From positions 22,595,210 to 22,659,209 of the forward strand of contig OX031073.1 of assembly GCA_943736015.1 (NCBI GenBank): a stretch of DNA of 64,000 bases, in the 5' to 3' direction. Within the stretch, counting starts at the first letter, position 1, and each line of letters opens with the position of its first letter. The translations under genes and the position numbers were made by a program. Positions 42,887 through 54,059 of the stretch are shown here, in pieces. The stretch comes from Tridacna crocea. Taxonomy: Eukaryota; Mollusca; Bivalvia; Cardiida; Cardiidae. The notes under the pieces were generated by a model that worked only from the letters and a program-made list of their open reading frames with translations, had not been told where the DNA came from and did no database searches.

Positions 42887-44272
42887 TTAACCCTTCACCT
42901 TACAATGATGACTTTTACGACCCTTGAAAGAGAAGGCTTTTGAAAAAATTGTGGAAAAAGGAGAAAATGCTGGTTACCAGCATTTTCTCCTTTTCCCACA
43001 ATGTTTTCTACCAGGAATCAAAGAAAAGTAATTTGGTATGAGTCACAATGAAACTGTTATCTGCAAAGCTTTGAATTCAGAGAAGTCTAAAATTTTCTCG
43101 TGTGGTAAAGGGTTAAGTTAGTAGGAAGTGATTGAAACCATATGGAGTCAGGACCAACCTGTCATACAGTGAATTTGCATCTAATACTTTTAGACCCAGC
43201 ATATTATATAACATTAACTCTTTATCACAAAATCTCTAGTTTTACAGACCCTGATAGAAATAGTTTTTGAAAACATTGTGGGAATAGGTGAAAATGCTAT
43301 TAACCAGAATCTTCTCTTTTTAGCACTGGTCATTAGCAGTATTCCCCTTTTTCCACAATGTTTTCAGAAGCCTTCTCTCTCAGGGTCAGTAAAAGTCGTG
43401 ATTACATGGTATGGGCATAAGAAAAGACCTAGGTGTCATAACTTCAAGATTTTATTTTTTTGTCACAATCATTATGTCACAGAATATAGGATATACGGCT
43501 TTGTACACTGATTCTCTGTGCACTCTGATCCTGCATGGGCAACTTTCAGTCGAATCAACTCATTACGAAACGACAAAATCTTGCACTGGTCCAAACTGAA
43601 AGCATTTGCAGGTGACAAAATAAATGGGGTTGAAAATTTGAAATTTGTTTTGTGAATGGTAGAAAACATTTTTGGAAAAGGAGAAAATGCTTGTTATTGG
43701 CATTTTCTCCTTTTTCCATAATGTTTTCTAAAGGCTTCTTTCTCCGGGTCATCAAAAGTAAGGATTGTGTAGTAATGGGTTAAGACAGATATGCATAGGA
43801 TTTAAGTCTGTACCACACAATCCTGACTTTTAAAGACCTCCTTAAGAAAGAAGGCCTTTTGAAAATATTGTCGGAAAAGAAGAAAATGCTGGTAACCAGC
43901 ATTTTCTCCTTTTCCCACAATGTTTTCTACCCTTCATAACACATATTTCAAATTCTTGTTCACTTTTATTTTGTCGTCTGCAAATGCTTTCGATTTGGAC
44001 AAACCTAAAATTTTGTTGTTTGGTTATGAGTTAAAGCTCTTAAACCAGACATAAAAAGATCTTCGAACTTATCCATATCAAAAGCATAGTTCTATATATA
44101 AGAAATTGTGGGTGAGATGATTGAATCATTGTACATGTATAGAGCAGAAAACATGATGGGAAAAGGAGAAAATGCTGGTTACCAGCATTTTCTCCTTTTC
44201 CCATCATGTTTTCAAAGCCCCTGAGAGACTTCTTCTGTCAGGGTCATGAGAACACTGAGGTACAGGGTGTAA
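42887..44272. mobile_element. Hairpin MITE cluster in the long DIP2 intron
   Basis: 42887-43116, 43215-about 43415 (worn), 43555-43783, 43802-44034 and about 44036-44272. In the last, the termini are worn but 44147-44213 is a perfect inverted repeat, 33 bases per arm with one base between, with GATGGG/CCCATC in both arms instead of GTGGG/CCCAC. Confidence 0.87.
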
Positions 44273-44465
44273 GGAAACATTTGGGGTTTTGATAAGCACC
44301 AGCAGTGAGTTAGGTTTAGCTATCGGGAATATATTGATAACCTTTTTCTCCATCTTTCATCTCATACATTTTCAGATACCAGTAAATCATGCCTGCTGGA
44401 AAGCAGGATGACAAAATGCAGAAATTACTCATTTCGAGCAATTTCTAAGCTTTAGAATGTTGAAC

Positions 44466-44940
44466 TTACCCCTATATCTCACAATCCCAAGATTTAACTG
44501 AAAGCGAAACCCTCGTAGCTAAGTTGGTAGTGTACAAGACTTTGGAGCAGGGGGTCGTGAGTTTGATCCCCGGCTTGGCCTATTTTTTTCCCGAGGATTG
44601 ATGATAGTCATTGCCATAGGATTCATTCCTCTCTCACCGCTAATTGTCGTTTCGACGATGGTTATGTGGGAAAGCAGCCAGTTGCTTGGAAAGAATATTG
44701 CGTGGAGTACTGGTAACAGAAACTCAAGGAAAGCATAGTTAGGTGTACTGGCTGCCGTGATATAACTAAAATAATGTTGGAAACAGCCTTAAACACCATA
44801 CTATCATAATCATTTAAGAATGAAAGCTTTAGAAAACATTGTGGGAAAAGGAGAAAATGCTGCTAACCATACTGTTTTCACATTTTCCCATGATGTTTTC
44901 AAGCCTTTCTGAGACAGTTCTATCACTTAACTCTTTACCA
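44466..44940. mobile_element. Hairpin MITE split by a SINE
   Basis: Left part ATCTCACAATCCCAAGATTT up to about 44500. The right part resumes at about 44813 (TTTAAGAATGAAAGC) with a worn hairpin and ends at TTAA 44937-44940. Confidence 0.75.
44506..44815 (+). mobile_element. tRNA-derived SINE, Lys-like head
   Basis: CTCGTAGCTAAGTTGGTAGT (A box) and GTGAGTTTGATCCCC (B box) open the element. The body has TCATTCCTCTCTCACC and a GTTTCGACGATGG segment, also seen inverted in 30717-31004. The tail contains ATCATAATCAT. An imperfect duplication ATTTAA(N)TGAAAGC flanks it. The head would not fold as a functional tRNA. Confidence 0.82.
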
Positions 44941-45154
44941 AACGACAAAATATTAGACTGGTCCAAATTGAAAACATTTCCAGACGACAAAATAAATGTG
45001 ACTGTAAAACTGAAATACGGTTTGGGAAGGGTAGAAAACATTGTGGGAAAAGAGGAAATGCTGGTTACCAGCATTTTCTCTTTTTCCCACTCTGTTTTCT
45101 AAAGGCTACTTTCTCATGGGCATGAAAAGTAGGGATCGTGTGGTAATAGGTTAA
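44937..45154. mobile_element. Hairpin MITE, type A
   Basis: TTAA at both ends. Arms slightly mismatched (GGGAAAAGAGG / CTCTTTTTCCC). Chained to the SINE-bearing copy on its left. Confidence 0.88.
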
Positions 45155-45230
45155 GCCATATAGAGTGTGTCCTTTCAAATCCTTAACTTGGACCAGTGTA
45201 ACATATTAATTTTCCTTATCATAAAGAGCC

Positions 45231-45753
45231 AAACTCTTTACCCAAAAACAAAACTTAGACTGGTCCAACTTGAAAGCATTTCCAGATGGCTTAAATGATG
45301 AATTTTGTCTGTGATTGGGTGGAAAACATTGTGGGAAAAGGAGAAAATGACCACTAACTAGCATTTTCTCCTTTTCTTCCCAAAATGTTTTCTACCCTTC
45401 CCAAAACAATCTATGAAATTGGATTCAAACCTTAGTATAATTTTTGTCGTTTGGTTGGTTGGTTGTATTGCGGTTTAAGGCCCACTTTAACAGCTAAGGT
45501 CATATCATGGTGGTTGGTAAATCACATGTGTTTCCTGGCTTTGGCACACCAGTACTAACACTACTTTCTTTCCAAAGCCACCGACTATTTTTCTCACATG
45601 CTTCAGCAGAGGTGAGAGGCGAAAATACGCCGGAAAGAAAGTTTGCCTCAACCGTTTCTCAACCGTGTATCAAACTCACAACCACCAGGTCATGAGCCTG
45701 ACACGCTCACCACTGAGTCACCCAGGTGAGCTTGTCGTTTGGTAAAAAGTTAA
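45231..45753. mobile_element. Hairpin MITE split by a SINE
   Basis: Begins CCAAACTCTTTACCC. The hairpin is worn (GACCACTAACTAGC). It breaks off at TTGTCGTTTGGT and resumes with the same 12 bases at 45732, ending TTAA 45750-45753. Confidence 0.85.
45456..45731 (-). mobile_element. tRNA-derived SINE with AACC tail
   Basis: Minus-strand head GCTCACCTGGGTGACTCAGT then GGTGAGCGTGTCAGG (A box region) and GTGAGTTTGATACACGG (B box region). The tail at 45456-45465 reads AACCAACC on the minus strand. A 12 bp duplication TTGTCGTTTGGT flanks it (45444-45455, 45732-45743). Confidence 0.83.
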
Positions 45754-45969
45754 CCAACTTTCCCATGGATGGCTTCACTCGTTGCCTGTAAGCAATCTTC
45801 AAGTTTTAGAACTTTTCCTGCAATATTAACAGACCTTAAAATGGTCTTACAGTAGTGTTTGCTTACAGCTCTAGATTGTTGATTCACATCCTAAATTGCA
45901 CAATCTTCTCGCCATTGAACAAGATACGGCTAAATATATATAGAAAAACCTTTATATAACTTCTCCTGT

Positions 45970-46178
45970 AACACTTAACCAAACAATCCCTGGTTTTAAC
46001 GACCCTGAGAAAGAAGCCTCCTGAAAACAATGTGGGAAAACGAGAAAATGCTGGTAACTAGCATTTTCTGCTTTTCCCACCGAATTTTCTTCCCTTCCCA
46101 ATAGAAATTTTAGAAACTTTTTTAAAGTCACTTTCATTTTGTGGACCAATCTAGAATTTGGTGTTTGGTAAAGAGTTA
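45970..46178. mobile_element. Hairpin MITE directly left of the minisatellite
   Basis: TTAACCAAACAATCCC to GGTAAAGAGTTAA, core GCTGGTAACTAGC. The minisatellite starts 17 bases on. Confidence 0.85.
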
Positions 46179-46194
46179 AACAAGACATTAAGAT

Positions 46195-47228
46195 TTTAAC
46201 CCTTTACCATACAGAGACATTACCATACAGCGACATTAAGATTTTAACCCTTTACCATACAGCGACATTACCATACAGCGACATTAAGATTTTAACCCTT
46301 TACCATACAGCGACATTACCATACAGCGACATTAAGATTTTAACCCTTTACCATACAGTGACATTACCATACAGCGACATTAAGATTTTAACCCTTTACC
46401 ATACAGCGACATTAAGATTTTAACCCTTTACCATACAGCGACATTACCATACAGCAACATTAAGATTTTAACCCTTTACCATACAGCGACATTACCATAC
46501 AGCGACATTAAGATTTTAACCCTTTACCATACAGCGACATTACCATACAGCAACATTAAAATTTTAACCCTTTACCATACAGCGACATTACCATACAGCA
46601 ACATTAAAATTTTAACCCTTTACCAAACAGCGACATTAAGATTTTAACCCTTTACCATACAGCGACATTACCATACAGCAACATTAAAATTTTAACCCTT
46701 TACCAAACAGCGACATTACCATACAGCGACATTACCATACAGCACCATACAGCGACATTACCATACAGCACCATTACCATACAGCGACATGAAAATTTTA
46801 ACCCTTTACCATACAGCGACATTAAAATTTTAACCCTTTACCATACAGCAACATTACCATACAGCAACATTACCATACAGCAACATTAAAATTTTAACCC
46901 TTTACCATACAGAGTAATTAAAATTTTAACCCTTTACCATACAGCAACATTAAAATTTTAACCCTTTACCATACAGCGACTTTACCATACAGCGACATTA
47001 AAATTCTAACCCTTTACCATACAGCGACTTTAAAATTCTAACCCTTTACCATACAGCGACTTTAAAATTCTAACCCTTTACCATACAGCGACTTTAAAAT
47101 TCTAACCCTTTACCATACAGCGACATTACCATACAGCAACATTAAAATTTTAACCCTTTACCATACAGCGACATTAAAATTCTAACCATTTACCATACAG
47201 TCACATTAAAATTTTAACCATTTACCAA
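46195..47228. repeat. 1 kb minisatellite built from a MITE terminus
   Basis: Two interlocking units: a 32 bp unit (AAGATTTTAACCCTTTACCA + TACAGCGACATT) and a 16 bp unit (ACCATACAGCGACATT), often alternating as a 48 bp higher-order repeat, with more irregular order after 46720. TTAACCCTTTACCA is the MITE end. The array runs into a real MITE end at about 47215-47230 (TTTACCAAACAACTAAAC). Variants (AGATT/AAATT, CGACATT/CAACATT/CGACTTT) cluster by position. Confidence 0.93.
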
Positions 47229-47447
47229 ACAACTAAACTTTTAAGATTTGTCCAAATCCAAGGCATTTACAGATTTGCAGATAACATTTGCTGTTTTTCA
47301 AATGATACTATGTCCCATCAATTTTTGCCTGTTGAAGGACCAATGTACCTCATGATTGAGTCCATTTTTAGATGAAATAGACAGTATGGATCTACATGTA
47401 TAATCATGTAATGACTTGCTAATGTTATCATGGATCACCAAGATGCA

Positions 47448-48262
47448 TTAACTCTTTACCCAATAAGGCATTTCTATGGTATCTCAAATAACAGCAAGCA
47501 GTTTCTAATGTGTATATGACACCTTTTGATAGCATAGAAAACACTGACAAAAGGTGAAATTGCTCGTCAAGAGCAATTTCACCTTTTGCCACAATGTTTT
47601 CAAAAGGCCCCTAAAGCAATGCATAGAAATGAGAATCTATGGAGTAAAGGGTTAAGCCCCCTTATGCAAGAGCATGGCTCATTTAACCCTTTACCAAACA
47701 ATCTCTGGTTTTTACGAGCCAGAGATAGAAGCCTTTCGAAAACATTGTGGCAAAAGGAGAAAAGTTTGGTAACCAGCATTTTCTGCTTTTCCCACAATGT
47801 TTTCTATCCTGCTGGAAACGAATTTCAATTTTTGAGTCACATTTATTTTGTCGTCCGTAAATGCTTTCAATTTAGACCATTCTAAAATTTTGTGGTTTGG
47901 TATTTAGAGAGATAAGACGAATCTTTTCCTTTGGCTCCATTTGAAATTAAAATTTGTTTTTTAGCATGGTAGAAAACTTTGTGAGAAAAGGATAAAGTGC
48001 TGGTTACCAGCATTTTCTCCTTTTCCCACAAATATTTTCAAAAGGCTTCTATCTCAGTCATATAAACCAGGGATTGTTTGATAAAGGAGTAAAGGTTTTA
48101 AAATATTGGGAGAAAGGGAGGAAATAATGATTACCATTACTTTCCCCTTTTCCTACAGTGTTTTCTACTGTGTCAGTGACAACTTTACTCACATCATTCG
48201 AGCGACACTCAAATTGTTGTCTGCAAATGGTTTCAATTTGTACATTTTTGTTGGGTTAGGTA
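47448..48262. mobile_element. Hairpin MITE cluster right of the minisatellite
   Basis: 47448-47655 (type B, core TTGCTCGTCAAGAGCAA, one arm shortened), 47683-about 47912 (type A), about 47935-48096 and about 48098-48262 (worn, core ATGATTACCATTA). Confidence 0.83.
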
Positions 48263-48415
48263 TATATACTAAAGACATGAATTGGAAAAATGATGTAAGT
48301 TTATGATGATGTCAAACCACTGTGAACTTCCTGAATAAATAATTGAGTCTCTTCCCTCCAATTTATTACTTCCTGCAGACGTTATTTTCATTTTTAAGCC
48401 TTGCAGCAAACTAGT

Positions 48416-49403
48416 TTAGTAAACATTGTGAGAAAAGGAGAAATTTCCAAATTGAAAGCATTTGCACATGACAATTTCTCTGTGCCTCAAATCAGGTTCA
48501 AGTTTCCTTTGATAGGGTTGGAAACATTGTGGAAAAGGAGAAAATGCTGGTTACCAGCATTTTCTCCTTTTTCCACAATGTTCTTCCTTGAGGTCGTAAA
48601 ATGTCTTGACTTTGTTAATGACCCTGAGAAAGAAAGCTTATGAAAGATTGTGGGAAATGGAGAAAATGCTGGTAACTGGCCTTTTCTTCTTTTCCACAAT
48701 TACTTGAGCCACATTTACTTTGTTGAAATCTTCCTGTTAGGATCTCTCTAAAATTTTAATCACTTAGTAAAGAGTGAACTCTTTACTATAAATTTTTTGA
48801 CTTGTTGGAAATTGAAAAACCTTGCAGATAACAAAATGTTGCTGAAAGTTTGCATATCATTCATGAAAGTGTAGAAAACTTTGTGGGAAAAGGGAGAAAA
48901 TGCCGGTAATACCAGCATCATTTCTCCTTTTCCCTGAAGGTTTTCAGAAGTTTGTTTTATCATGGTCGTGTGAATGCCATATTGTGTGGCTTAGAGATAT
49001 TAATGATTAGAGCAAAGATCAAGATTTCCTGCTTTTGTTTTGATTAAAGATTTCTCAGCATACCAGTACTTCCATTCCTTGTATTGTTGTCTGATACTTC
49101 CCCTTGATTTTTATCCTGTACCAAAATTTCCCAATCTGAGGAAAAGGGCTTTAACCCTTTTCCAAATGGCAAATTTTGGACCAGACCAAATTGAAAGCAT
49201 TTTGCAGATGACAAATTAACAGTTGCTAATTAGATGATTTTTCTATATGATAGGGTAGAAAACATTGTGGGAAAAGAGGGTAGAAAACCTTGTGGGAAAA
49301 GGAGAAAATGCTGGTTATCAGCATTTTCTCCTTTTCCCACAATGTTTTCAAAAGGCTTCTATTCCTGACCCGTAAAACCAGGGATTGTTTGGGAAAGGGT
49401 TAA
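48416..49403. mobile_element. Hairpin MITE cluster with duplications and a chimera
   Basis: About 48416-48617 opens with an arm GGAGAAATTT that jumps to CCAAATTGAAAGC before a complete hairpin, 48614-48775 and 48774-48994 are worn, and 49151-49403 has its left arm start duplicated (GGGTAGAAAAC twice within 25 bases). The last has TTAA at both ends. Confidence 0.78.
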
Positions 49404-49675
49404 AAGAAAATATATAGTGAAGAAAGGAAAAAAGTGCAGGTAACAAGATTGAAAGTCTTGTGGCTATGGAGAAATTGCTTTTCATCAGGTGCTGCAATGT
49501 TTACCTCTTTACCAGGCGACAAAATGTCAAGGAATATGTTCCAAAAGATATTGTTACGGGAGACCACTCTTTCATGCATGGCTTCTTCCTGGTTTTTAAA
49601 TACAATACCTAACAACTGCGTTTGAGAGATTATCTTTTTTGCTCATTGGTTATGGTATAGGTCTTTTAACCCATT
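49404..49675. other. DIP2 intron, nothing recognised
   Basis: Overlapping ORFs of 63 and 71 codons on opposite strands have no family motif. Confidence 0.3.
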
Positions 49676-49894
49676 ACCAAACGACAAAATTTTAGGTTTG
49701 TCCAAATCGAAAGCATTTGCAGACGACAAAATAAAAGTGACTGAAAATTTGAAATCTGTTTTGTGAAGGGTAGAAAACATTGTGGGAAAAGGAGAAAATG
49801 CTGGTTACCAGCATTTTCTCCTTTTCCCACAATGTTTTCAAAAGGCTTCTTTCTTAGGGTCGTTAAAAGTCGGGATTGTGTGGTAAAGAGTTAA
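49676..49894. mobile_element. Full hairpin MITE abutting the GTAAGACC element
   Basis: Near-consensus copy with perfect arms (GTGGGAAAAGG/CCTTTTCCCAC). Its right TTAA (49891-49894) is also the left boundary of the next element. Confidence 0.92.
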
Positions 49895-50492
49895 CGTAAG
49901 ATCCGTGTAATGCACTTTCAGTGAACATGGGGCAAAAATTCTAATGGGTTGATAAACAAGGATAAATAAGGATTTATGCAGAAATAATATTTTTGCACAT
50001 TTCTAACGGATCAGAATTTCGGTTTATGTCTATCTTGAAATTATTTTTTGATACTTTTGTTAGTTTTCTGAAAAGGGAGGTAATTATTATCTCTTTTTGA
50101 ATTGAGAATATAGTGGTTTAACTCATTACCACACAATCCCTACTTTTGACGCCCCTGAGAAAGAAGCCTTTTGAAAACACTATGGGAAAAGGAGAAAATG
50201 CTGGTAACCAGCATTTTCTCCTTTTCCCACAGTGTTTTCTACCCTTCCCAGCACAAATTTCTATTTTTTAGTCATCTTTATTTTGTCGTCTGCAAATGCT
50301 TTCAATTTGGACCAGTCTAAAATTTTCTTGTTTGGTAAAGAGTTAAGATTAATAAATGATAATTCAAAGAAGGAAAAAATGGAAAAAATGAATCAGTGAA
50401 AGTAGTTCAATAATACTCATTTCTAATTATAGCTAATTTTGCAGGATGAGATTTTAGTGGAAATAGCTGTTTTCCATTACACAGGTCTTGCC
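49895..50492. mobile_element. GTAAGACC-ended TTAA element, copy 2, with a nested MITE
   Basis: Reads as the reverse complement of copy 1 (14521-14919). Ends CGTAAGATCCGTGTAATG and CATTACACAGGTCTTGCC, TTAA on both sides. Without the nested MITE it is about 370 bp; copy 1 carries an extra 26 bp duplication. Confidence 0.87.
50118..50346. mobile_element. Full-length hairpin MITE nested in the GTAAGACC element
   Basis: 229 bp with TTAA at both ends; interrupts the element between TAGTGGT and GATTAATAAATG. Copy 1 of the host element is continuous across this point. Confidence 0.92.
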
Positions 50493-50660
50493 TTAAATCT
50501 AAAAAAAACGACGGTATTAAATTTTGTCAGTCATGGGTGCGAATCTGGCCAGATGCACTTTGTATTACAGGCATGCATTTGCTGCAAACTTTAATGTTCG
50601 TAATAATATTGACTGCAACATTGCCATGGAATACAAGGATTATTTTCAGTAAAATGCCAG

Positions 50661-51492
50661 TTAACTATTTACCAAACAGCAAAATTTTAGACTGGTTCAA
50701 ATTGAAAGCATTTGCAGACGACAAAATAAAGGTGAATGAAAAATTGAAATTTGTTCAGGGAAGGGTAGAAAACACTGTGGGAAAAGGAGAAAATGCTGGT
50801 TACCAGCATTTTCTCCTTTTCCTACAGTGTTTTCAAAAGGCTTCTTTCTCAGGGGCGTCAAAAGTAGGGATTGTGTGGTAATGGGTTAATAAACTTTGCA
50901 GCATTAGTTAGGGTTATGTTTCAAAAGATATCGGTTGCAAGTTTGCAGTCACGCTCAAGGGTTCTGTTTGAAAAGATGTTGATTGCTTAACACTTCAATA
51001 AAATTAACCCTTTCCCAAACAAGCCCTGGTTTTTACGTGTCTGCAGTAAAAGTCTTTTGAAAACATTGTGGGAAAAGGAGAAATTGCTCGTAACGAGCAA
51101 TTTCTCCTTTTCCCACAGTGTTTTCTACCCTTTTTGAGAACTTTCTGCCATTTTCTCAAAATAAAAAATTGTCGTCTGCAAACTCTTTCAGTTTGGAAGA
51201 GTCCAAAATTTGTCGTTTGGGAAAGGGTTAAAGGGTCATGTTACCATAGCTGTCATCTGCAATTTTTCAATCAGATAAACTCTTTACCAAACGACAAAAT
51301 TTTGGACTGGTCCAAATTGGAAGCGCTTGCAGATGACAAGATAAATGTAACTAAAAAAAAAATAAAATTTGTTTCCAGCAGGGAAGAAAACATTGTGGGA
51401 AAAGGAGAAAATGGTTTCTTTTCTCGCAGAGTGTTTCAAAAGGCTTCTTTTCCAGGAGCATCAAAAGTCTGCATTGTGTGGTAATGGGTTAA
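50661..51492. mobile_element. Three hairpin MITEs, types A, C and A
   Basis: 50661-50888 (type A, clean), 51004-51231 (type C, core TTGCTCGTAACGAGCAA; ends CCCTTTCCCAAAC / GTTTGGGAAAGGG) and 51276-51492 (type A with the core and right arm replaced by GAAAATGGTTTCTTTTCTCG). Confidence 0.88.
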
Positions 51493-51715
51493 TAAAACAT
51501 ATCTGGGAAGGGGGAATGGTAGATGATAATGCATGAATTACTTGTGCATCCATGCTGGTTAAATGGTGAAACTTTGAAAATGGATATTTTATTGGTATTG
51601 CATAATTTGCAATCGTCTTTTCCACTTGGTTTTATTATTAACTTATTGTAGCAAAAAAGATTTGAGAATGGCAGCCATGATTGCTAGTTTTGTTGCATGA
51701 CTTCCTTTTCTTTTT

Positions 51716-53094
51716 CATGCTTTACCAAATATTCCCCAAAGTTTCAATGACCTACATGGAGACAGCTTTCGTAAATATTGCGGAAGAATGAGAAAAATGT
51801 AGGGAACCAGCATTTTCTCCTTTCCCATAATATATTTTTTCAAAAGCCGAAACGCAATCATTTGACTTACTGTGAATTTGTCCTCTGCAAGTGCTGTCAT
51901 TGTTTGGACAAGTCTTGTATTTTTACAATGAGTAAAGAGTTAATATATAAGAACTTTTCTAATATGCCCAGCTCTGGCTTAACCCTTTCCCACACGATGA
52001 CAACTTTTGACGACCCTTGGAAAGAAGCCTTTTGAAAACATGGTGGGAAAAAGGAAAAAATGCTGATTACTAGCATTTTCTCCTTTTTCCTGCACATTGT
52101 TTTCTACCCTATCATTAAACAATTGTACCATTTGAACTACAATGGAATTGTCGTCTGCAAAATGCTTCCAGTTTGGACAGGGCTAAAATTTTGTCGTCTG
52201 GTAAAGGGTTAACCCATTACCACACAATCCCTACTTTTGACGCCCCTGAGAAAGAAGCCTTTTGAAAACACTATTGGGAAAAGGAGAAAATGCTGGTTAC
52301 CAGCATTTTCTCCTTTTCCCATATTGTTTTCTACCCTTCCCAGAACAAATTTCTATTTTTCAGTCACCTTTATTTTGTCGTCTGCAAATGCTTTCAATTT
52401 GGACCAGCCCAAAATTTTCTTGTTTAGTAAAGGGTCAAAGGGGTCCAATGTATCTCTATGATATAATATACCAAGCAAGCAATTACATAAATTATAGATA
52501 AAAAAAAAAGGGTTATGAGACTATTCAAATGTGAATCAAAAATCAAAATTAGTTTCGGGAAGGGAAGAAAATATTGTGGGAAAAGGAGAAAATGCTGGTT
52601 ACCAGCATTTTCTTTTTTTACCATAATGTTTTCAAAAGCTTTCTCTCCAGGGTCGTTAAAGTCAGGATTGTGTGGTAAACAGTTAAACAATTGAATTGAG
52701 TGTCAAACTTATGATTGGAATAGACATTTTTATTGTCACACAGAAAAACAAAATGCAAGTTTCCAGCATTGTCTCCCCTTCCCACAATGCTTTCAAAAGC
52801 ATTCTTGTTGGAAAGGAGAAAATGCTGGTGGTCAGCAACACTTTCTTCTTCTCCCACAAAGCAATTAACCCTTTACCACATGACAAGATTTTAGACCTGT
52901 TGGATTTGAAAGCATTTGCTGCTTACAGTTAGAAAGTGGCTCATATGAAATGAGTTTTCTTTGATCGGGTGGAAAACATTGTTGGAAAAGGAGAAAATGT
53001 TGGTAACTAGTATTTTCTCCTTTTGCCACAATGTTTTTAAAAGGCTTCTTTCCGAAGGGTAGTCAAAAATTGTCATTGTGTGGGAAAGGGTTAA
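51716..53094. mobile_element. Hairpin MITE cluster in the long DIP2 intron
   Basis: About 51716-51943 (worn), 51979-52212 and 52209-52438 (chained), about 52517-52686 (left end lost), about 52740-52865 (hairpin-only remnant, rearranged) and 52865-53094 (full, core GTTGGTAACTAGT). Confidence 0.83.
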
Positions 53095-53144
53095 GCCCTG
53101 GCTAATTTGTCACCTTCAATAATTGTCATTTTGTAAAGATTCTG

Positions 53145-53745
53145 TCCTTTCCCAAATAACAAAGGGGTCCTGTGTAGCCCACTGGTGAAGTGTAGAGATT
53201 TTAACCTGGAGGTCCCTGGTTTGAGCCTCAATGGATCCACAGGGTTTTTCATGTGAGTGTCCTTGGGCAAGACACTTTTGAGCCCTAGCCTAGTGCTGGT
53301 GAAACCCAGGAAATACATTAATATGTTAGTCAACGTATGAACAAAAAAATGTTGAGAAGGGTGTAGTAATTTAAATGAACTGACGTTCTTGGACAGGGTA
53401 GAAAACATTGTGAGAAAAAGAGAAAATGCTACTTTCTTGCATTTTCTCCCATTTTCACAATGTTTTCAAGAAGGCACTTCCACAGGGTCAGGAAAACACA
53501 GAATTGTTCTGTAAAGACTTAACCCTTTCCCAAACAACAAATTTTAGACTCTTCCAAACTGAAAGAGTTTGCAGACGACAACTTTAACTTCCATTACAAT
53601 GGCAGAAAATTATCCTAACAGGCAGAAAACACTGTGGGAAAAGGAGAAATTGCTCGTTACGAGCAATTTCTCCTTTTCCCACAGTGTTTTCAAAAGACTT
53701 GTACTGCAGACACTTAAAAAGAAGGGCTTGTTTGGGATAGGATTA
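53145..53745. mobile_element. MITE interrupted by a SINE, then a type C MITE beside DIP2 exon 5
   Basis: 53145-53522 opens CCTTTCCCAAATAAC, is interrupted at about 53160-53345, and ends TTAA 53519-53522 with a worn hairpin. 53519-53745 is a clean type C copy sharing that TTAA, with matched arms CACTGTGGGAAAAGG/CCTTTTCCCACAGTG and core TTGCTCGTTACGAGCAA. Confidence 0.85.
53160..53345 (+). mobile_element. tRNA-headed SINE with TTGGGCAAGACACTT core
   Basis: Head GTGTAGCCCACTGGTGAAGT (A box region) and CCTGGTTTGAGCCTC (B box). Then CCTTGGGCAAGACACTTTTG, a motif common in the central domain of several animal SINE families. I found no clear target duplication, so boundaries are approximate. Confidence 0.65.
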
Positions 53746-53773
53746 AAGATAATGATTATGGTAATATTTACAG

Positions 53774-53905
53774 AAATAAGGACCGAGGCAGTGATGCAGG
53801 CTCTGGCGTCCCACACCAAGAAGATACCGGTGATGCCGTTACCCTCCAAACGTACGTCTGTCAACTATCATGGGCAGCAGAGATCAAGACGAGACAGTCG
53901 ACAAG
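53774..53905 (+). CDS. DIP2: DIP2 coding exon 5 (132 bases)
   Basis: Forty-four codon-equivalents, phase 1 in and out. It reads IRTEAVMQALASHTKKIPVM then PLPSKRTSVNYHGQQRSRRD, matching human VHTEAVQAALAKYKERKMPMPSKRRSV. The acceptor is ATTTACAG, the donor GTACTG. A type C hairpin MITE ends at 53745, 28 bases before the exon, and an AGGTGG-ended element begins at 53916 after the donor hexamer and a shared TTAA. Nearly all immediate intron sequence is therefore element-derived. Confidence 0.93.
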
Positions 53906-54059
53906 GTACTGTTAAAGGTGGTCATTTCGATTTTTCACATCACACAAAATTAAAAAATATATATATATATCACTGAAATTTATCTGAAAAAACAATACCA
54001 ACCATCAATAATTAAGAATCACAAAATTACAAAAAAAGTTTTTTTTAGGTGGTATTCCC

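Noticed and set aside
44506-44580. Possible tRNA gene
   Set aside because: A and B boxes are present, but the arms do not pair as a tRNA and the body continues into a SINE shared with 30717-31004.
46195-47228. CRISPR-like array
   Set aside because: There are no unique spacers; units are direct minisatellite repeats in an animal genome.
53610-53976. 135-codon plus-strand ORF over DIP2 exon 5 and its antisense
   Set aside because: It includes the exon frame but begins in a MITE and runs past the splice donor; only 53774-53905 is supported.
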